Source: Hymenolepis diminuta (taxonomy: Eukaryota > Platyhelminthes > Cestoda > Cyclophyllidea > Hymenolepididae). From it: DNA of 64,000 nt. Of this stretch, positions 57,638 to 64,000 are shown piece by piece. Location of the stretch: contig CAADRB010000041.1 of the NCBI GenBank assembly GCA_900708905.1, positions 509,639 to 573,638 of the forward strand, written 5' to 3'. Made by a program: the position numbers and the translations under genes. Under the pieces are notes generated by a model, which was not told where the DNA came from, searched no databases, and was given only the letters and a program-made list of their open reading frames with translations. Every line of letters starts with the position of its first letter. Position 1 is the stretch's first letter.

Positions 57638-60600
57638 CTTAGGTTATCTCCAATCCAAAAGTATATATATATATGTAAACCTACCTAATATCCCCTGTGT
57701 CCATCGTATCTGCCTTTTACTGAACCCACGACATTCACCAGAACTACAGATCGCAATATCTCTTCTCTTCCCTTTTCAAGAACACTGCTATTAAAAAATC
57801 GTACTGGATGCACTACCTGACTCTATTCTGTTGTAGTAATGGGGACTGAAAGAAAATAGAAGGCTTATCCCGTGGAATAGAGAGGGAAAAATTTAGATAA
57901 CTAGTTGCTTGTACTCCCTTCAAAACACTTCGGGAGACAGAGAGCGGTATTGTCGGCGTATTTACCCCTGATAAATCAGTCAAACCATAATTTTGTGCAA
58001 GCATTTTTGATTTTTCGTTGACACCTTCTTGCAGTGAATAAAAATTGTTACAAAGGTTATAATCCCCTAACGTACACTCGCATTATCATTATTTTATTTC
58101 GGATAAATTAATAGGTTTCTTCTGACATTTTAAATGAAACCACGAAATCCACTTTAATTAGTACTTCTTCGTTATTTTTTTAATGCTTGATGAGAAGAAA
58201 ATCCTAATAAAATGAATTAAATTAACTTAATTAATTCTTCTCTGACAAATGAAGTGCTCATTCTTTTCTGTTAAGATTTTGTTGTTTTTTACCATTTTAT
58301 TATTTACGAACGTCTTAATAGCAGCCAAAAATTATTTTGACGGTTAATATATTGTGATTTGGTTAGCTGGGCGTGTTTGAAAAAGAATGAAATCTAACTT
58401 TAAAGAGCCTGGTGACGGGGATAAGACCGATTAGTAAAAGAGATGTTGTTTCAGTTATTTACAAGCTCTGATTTCCGAAATCGAAACCATTTTTCCTTTG
58501 GATTTGTGATGGCGTAGATATCCAAGAAGCAAAAAATGAAATAAGCAACTTTAAGAATTAGAATGTAAGCTCATTTTAAGTAGAAAGTATTACGAAATTT
58601 TAAATAAATATCTCTTTTTAGATTTGGAGAGCTCATGAAATGTACTTATTTTGACAGGAAATAGGAAATTTAAAATATTTTGCGTTGTAGGACTAAGGAC
58701 AGGATGAAATTTTCTCATTTAGAAACATTGCAAAAATGAAGATTTCATCCAGAGGGAAATATTTAGAGAGAGAGCAGAAGAAAAGCTAGATATCTGACAT
58801 TCATCCCCAGTTATTCACGTAACCTCTCACTTTTGCCATCTTCAATGCAACAACAAAACAAAAGGAAGACAGTTACAAACAGCAGATTTTTCAATAGTAA
58901 ACCTTGAAACAAAAGTTAGGCAGGTCGATGAGAAGTGGTATGGTCTGAGATGTCGGTGAATGTGGTGGCTAATAAGGCTTGAAACAGAGGAGAGCGGGAA
59001 ACAAATGAATACATAGGCACTGATGATCCGGTGAGTGTGAAGAAATCGTTTGTATGGATGGACCAATGCACATTTAAGCAAAAACAGCTAATCTGGGAAT
59101 AGAGTAACTAGGGTGTATGGGTGGAGTCTTGGCAGAGATAATAGTCGTAATACATCTAGGATAAGTTAGTCTGAACCGACTTCCTGGAGATTTAGGTTGA
59201 TTCTTGGTAAGGTCATCTGAATCGATTGACTGGATTGGTTAGGTGTGACGGAGTTCATTGCTATCTAAGATAATTTGGGAGTAGAGAGGGAAATGCTTAA
59301 TTAGATAAAATTGAGTAATTTTGAAGATAGGAGGTCATTACAAAGCTTTAAAGAAAAAATATTTTGGCAAAGTCGCAATTAAAATCAAATGTTCTGGAAT
59401 TTTTTAATATTTAAATCTGAGGCGAGACCGAAGACGGAATTTTTGCGTCATTAAACACTATCCGCAATTAGAATGCGTCCGCTAAATGTAAATTATCTGT
59501 TTGGATCTTTGGATTCATCGATTATTGGCAAATGAAAATGAGATTAGGAGGCACTGGTGGATTAATCATCATAAATCAACAAATGATTCATGAACTGATA
59601 AGCTCTTATAAAGGGATACCCAAATAATTAAATGAAAATATGTCATCTGAGTTTTCTTTTATGAAAATGAAACTGAGGGGGTGGAAATAAAACTAAGATA
59701 ACCTGACTATTCTCCGACGCATATAAAGCTGCTCTTTCTTAATTTTTATCTTTTACTTCCACTTCTCAACAAACCCCGTAAATAGATCTCATAATCTTCT
59801 TATGATCGTTCCAAAATCAATAAATTTAAGAAATTTAGGGAAAATTAGGGTGAATGATTTAGTGCATTTTTACTAGTCCGGCTCTCACTAGAATCATTTG
59901 TGTGAAGTTTTCTTTGGTTCTAAAAACGAAGTTCATGTCAGTCATTAAATGGTCGCTAGGATACTGACCCCATGACCTCATTTACATAATTATGTCCCTA
60001 CCCCACCCCCACCAATCTCTCATTGCACACGTGTCAATGGTCTGCCAAATTCGGTGAAACTGCGTAGGACTTTTTAATTCGTGCAGGTCATTTGAATTAA
60101 TTCGTGACTTACCCCATAATTTATCCAAGTAGGAATTGTTCTCCAATGTTCCTCTTCAGAAGTGCAGTTAAGATCTTGGAAAAATATGGTAATGGACATC
60201 TCTCAACCCACGATAAACCACGTATGATTGATTGTCCGCTGTACAAGACGTAGAAGTTGACAGAGACCAAGTTTAATTTTTGGCGAAATAAAATTGGATT
60301 TCTACATGGAGAGAGTACTTTTGTAGGCCGAACAATGAACTGTATTTTCAGCACATCATTAGAAAAACTGAAGTAGGGCATTCTAAATGGACTTGCAGCT
60401 GTTTGCTTTGAAAATATTCACGTACTTTTGACATGTTTATTTCCGTAATCATGCATATCAGACAAAATATTCGAGAATGCATTAGAAAAAACCTAATAAA
60501 AAAATTAGATTCCAGCATTTTTTCGTCTTTAAGAACAATCTGCAGTCTTTAACTGACATGGTCATCGTATCAGTTATGTGAAATAAACCAATAATTAGGG

Positions 60601-61036
60601 ACAACATTTGGGGTTCTGAATTAGATTAAACGATCTAACGGCTGAAAAGAAACCAATTAATCCGTTATAAATTTGGACATGAACTATAAATTCTAGGCAT
60701 TCATGCAATGATCTTTCCTTGACAGAAGGGCTCTTCCAATAGTAACTGAAGTAGACAAATGTGTCAGAAACATTGCTTGAGTTCTGGTCTGGGGGCAAAT
60801 AAAAATTTCAATGATCACACAGAAACCCAAGAAAACAATGGAGCTTCCTTTTATCGCTCAATGATCACCGCTGTTTGAGCGTAATTATGTGAGGCTGTGA
60901 ACGTTCTTTTATTTAATAGCAGAGCCGAAATTTATGAGTGACTGAGAATGCAACTCTGCCATCCAAAGGCAAATTTTCTTGCAAACGGGAACCTGAACCT
61001 AGGATATCTATGCATATAGTAGGTTTAGTTCTTTTT
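57638..61036. other. Intergenic, no recognised gene
   Basis: AT-rich. A short (TA)n run lies near 57664-57676. Minus-strand frames at 60381-60121 and 60798-60595 are open but unrecognised and I could not splice them into a gene. Confidence 0.4.
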
Positions 61037-61563
61037 ACCTAAAATTCTTTCTATGGGATAAAATAAGCGTGCGAGGAAGAAATTGGTCATGCAATCATTC
61101 TTCCCGTTTGCTTTTGCGATATCGAATGTGTACTTCCATGTTCATACTCCAAATCCAAGGCAGTTCAACGAAATGAAGGGAAAATGTTTCCGTAGATATG
61201 ATCTTCTGAACTAAATCAAAACTGGAAAGAATGTGAAAATACGGAGAAGGCAGTGGTAAATCCTCACGGAGCTCTCTTCTCAATGTGCTATAACTCAAAA
61301 GCTGCTCATCATATTGTCCGATTTATACGCTCTATGCAATCCTAAGGTTGGATTAGTGCGGAGCGAGCGTCTGGACCGAGTGTATGAATACTGAATTTTG
61401 AAAGAGGGGTTGAAAAATGACAGGTGGAATTGAATTTGTCAAATTTAAAAGCGGTCCATGAAAACTTGTCAACTGAAATTTGGAACAGAGAAGACACGTC
61501 TTAGTACGTACAAGTTATCAGCAGCAACTTATTTCTGCAAGAAACCGCATATCCATTTCCATA
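61037..61563. repeat. 527-bp dispersed repeat, copy 2
   Basis: Same orientation and near-identical to 54254-54780, including the identical 67-codon minus-strand frame (61298-61095). Flanks on both sides differ from copy 1, and the diverged tandem partial unit is absent here. Confidence 0.85.
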
Positions 61564-63265
61564 ACGTCTAATAGAGAAATTAAGTTGATTTCCCCTTGTA
61601 TTAGAGTTCATCTTGAGTGAATTGTAGTGGATTTTGATACGTTTGAAATGGCTTCGCCAATATCGTCTTCCTGCTCATGGCTGTGAGAATACACCGTCGA
61701 ATCAAGATTGCATGACCTATCATTAAGCAAGCTTTGAATAACGTAGACATGAACTCACCAGTGCTAGATGGCCAAGCCATGAACCCTGTGCTTTGGAATG
61801 ATATAGATAATGATAAGAAATGATAATGATGATGATAATTATGAGAAAAGTGGATAAATCAACACATATACAATTTAAAAACAGTAAGAGTTTAGTTATC
61901 CTGATACTCATTATTCTTCCTCTAGACCTCATTTATTTCTTATCTTACTGGACTCTTTTGCAATCATGTGTGTTAGGGTGATATCCAACGATTAAAACTT
62001 ATGGAAGCTGTTTGTGTTGCAGGAAGTAAAGTTATGTTTCTGAAATTTGCATTTGTAATTTCAAAACCACGATCTTAATTCTCAAATGTAATGACAAAAG
62101 TATCGTATTCAATGAATAAATCGCCCTCAGGTACTATCGACAATTTTGACCCCCTTTTTCTCTTAAAAAAGTGATTTATTTTCCAAATTCTGATTTTTAA
62201 ATATGGTGAGCATTAATCTTTTTAGTTTGTAAAAAAACAATAAGGAAATTTTGCATCTGATTTTAAGGCTTTAGGTTTTAAGTCAAGCACCTCTTCAGGC
62301 ATAAAAACTGTAATCATCGCTTAACAGTCACAAATAATAATGACTCTTGCTTGACTAAAAACAGAGTCATTAATCGTGTTCGTGGGGAACATTTCAATAA
62401 CTCCAAATACCGCATAATTACGATTATCAATTAGGTTCGTCGTAGGAGTGGAAGATCCTAGTCAGAGTATCTTCCATTTTTATTAAAGGACCTGAATTCA
62501 GTCTGATAAAAAACAAAGATTAAAGTAACTTAGGAGATTCAGTAAGTTAGACTCCAAGAATCATTTTACACATATCGCGTCAGGGTAATCAGTGTAGTAA
62601 ATTAATAAATAATCTATAAATACACATTTATTTTAGTGAGATAATAGATAAAATGACAAATTTGAGCTTAGTCAGCTGTGCATAATTGACATCAAAACGA
62701 TAATTACACATCTTTTAAAAATCGATCATTAGCTATTATACCGAAAATTAATTTAAATGGTTAGGATTTAGATAAGAACAAGTTTTAAGATAATTATAAA
62801 CGAGAAATTTAACTACATTGAGTGATGTTTTTCGGCGATAATTTTATTCAATTCTCTTAAAACGTGTATACTTTAGGTACTGCGGGGATTCAGAGAGAAA
62901 ATCTGTACAAAATCATTTAATGTCATATCCATATTTGTTCTGATTTAGTTTATTTGTTTCATATCTAATCAATTCAGCTCTACCACTAGAAAATATATTA
63001 AAATGAGAATTACCGCCTTAACCTAATATTATTTTACTTTTAAATAAGGTTCGAATGTACTAAAAAATGATGTTCAAACAAATAAAATTTTATTCGGTTC
63101 AGAGAAAGTCTTGAGATCTGAATCCTTAAAAATATTTACTGACGGTCTTGGTGAAATAAACTCTATCTCTTAATTAGAAGCAATTCAGTTAAAGTTCCAT
63201 TATTTTGAGGTTCCATTATTTTTTCCATTATGATTTCAACATTTTTATTCCCTTATTTTATTTGT
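61564..63265. other. Intergenic, no recognised gene
   Basis: AT-rich. A short GAT/AAT-rich simple-sequence tract lies near 61800-61850. A phrase at 61735-61800 (CACCAGTGCTAGATGGCCA) weakly recalls the inverted SINE-like body. Confidence 0.35.
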
Positions 63266-64000
63266 CAGGTAGTAGCAAAAGTTCTGTCCATTTATAAAAT
63301 TTGAATTAAAGTGAAAATTTTGTCAAAATGCGTTTGTTTAGTCGTGCCATAGTCAACATAGTCATCATTTTTATCAACTGCAACTTTCCATCTTGCCATA
63401 AGCTTTCTCATTCCTTCTTCATAGAATTTAGCCAGTTTGAACTGAAATAAGAAACTAGCTTCTTCATTTCGACCTCTCCTCTTGAAGTAAGCCTTTGTCC
63501 CATTTAATGATTCTGTGAGCTCCTGAAAAGATGAAAATGGGTTGGTGCAAGATGGGGAGAATATGGTGGGTGATGCATGACTTCCCAGCCAAATTCTTCG
63601 ACGAGATTTTTGGTTGCTCTTGAGTGTGGGGTCTGGCATTGTCATGGTGCAGAATCACTCCCTTTCGATTGATCAAAGAAGGCCGTTTTTCCTCTAAAAT
63701 TGCTTTTAAACGAGTTAGCTGCTGACAGTAAATTTCAGATATTATTGCTTGATTGTTGCCCATTGGTTCATAATAAACAATCCCCACCCACCATCCAACC
63801 CCTCCACACACACGGAAGAATTTGTTTCAGGTGCAGTCCCAAATTGTCTCGATTGTGGTATTGGCTCTGAATTACTGTCTTGACGTAGCCTCTGTCTTTT
63901 GCGCTTAACATAGTTGTAAAGGAATCCCTTCTCGTCGCTGTCAGCTATGATTCGGTCTAAAAAAGGTGTCTGGAGTTCACGAGAACGCAGTGAAATACAG
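63266..64000 (-). mobile_element. mariner element copy 2 (runs off the window)
   Basis: It starts with the terminal repeat CAGGTAGTAG...GTTCTGTCC at 63266-63289, then continues nearly identical to 16856-17560 at an offset of about 46440. It carries the same transposase segment on the minus strand: HHDNARPHT, SPHLAPTHFH in place of the usual Asp-containing motif, and the C-terminal KFYEEGM block, which is better kept here than in copy 1. The N-terminal half lies beyond the window. Confidence 0.85.
63292..64000 (-). pseudogene. mariner transposase pseudogene (partial)
   Basis: It shows the same interruption points as copy 1: the frame holding HHDNARPHT ends at 63464, and the C-terminal block is read in another frame ending at 63292. 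The last catalytic Asp is again replaced by His. The C-terminus (MARWKVAVDKNDDYVDY) is intact. Only the catalytic half is inside the window. Confidence 0.8.

Noticed and set aside
60121..61298. A three-exon minus-strand gene linking frames at 61298-61095, 60798-60595 and 60381-60121
   Set aside because: No consistent donor and acceptor phases could be found, and the first frame belongs to a duplicated repeat.

Overview
The window reads as nuclear DNA of a flatworm, most probably a tapeworm. It is AT-rich and mostly non-coding. Its two recognisable conserved genes are split by very small introns (34-75 nt) mixed with a few long ones, and the rest is decayed transposable elements: mariner, an APE-type LINE, Ty3/gypsy and tRNA-derived SINE-like repeats. 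The phylum is inferred from intron sizes and element types; no marker fixes the species. The high repeat load would suit a large-genome tapeworm, but this is a guess.

Layout. About 1-6.1 kb is intergenic with SINE-like copies. A six-exon minus-strand gene (6197-14701) encodes a predicted 1104-residue MFSD4/NaGLT1-like major facilitator transporter with a very large Ser/Thr-rich, sequon-rich loop. At 15.3-16.6 kb lie a dispersed repeat and a GC-richer block. A full-length but dead mariner follows (16823-18138). GEMIN2 lies at 19296-20978 (+, seven exons) and is the best-supported gene. A decayed LINE fills about 24.8-28.1 kb. A decayed Ty3/gypsy element (35.4-39.1 kb, minus) abuts the integrase tail of a second, related element (35.04-35.43 kb). 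From 39.5 to 47 kb there is little except a SINE-like copy, a coding-like island and a perfect 18-bp palindrome. An intronless class-A-like GPCR (47041-48612, +, 523 residues) has an unusually long first intracellular loop. From 48.8 to 63.2 kb the sequence is non-coding, with SINE-like copies, a 527-bp near-identical repeat pair (54254 and 61037) and a nested inverted-repeat structure near 57.5 kb. A second mariner begins at 63266 and runs off the end.

The three host genes look functionally unrelated: snRNP assembly (GEMIN2), membrane transport (MFSD4-like) and signalling (GPCR). They are spaced by repeats, as expected for a metazoan genome. I saw no bacterial genes, operons, CRISPR, rRNA or convincing functional tRNA. 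All exon boundaries were read by eye from GT/AG sites, frame and family resemblance, and identities between repeats are visual estimates.
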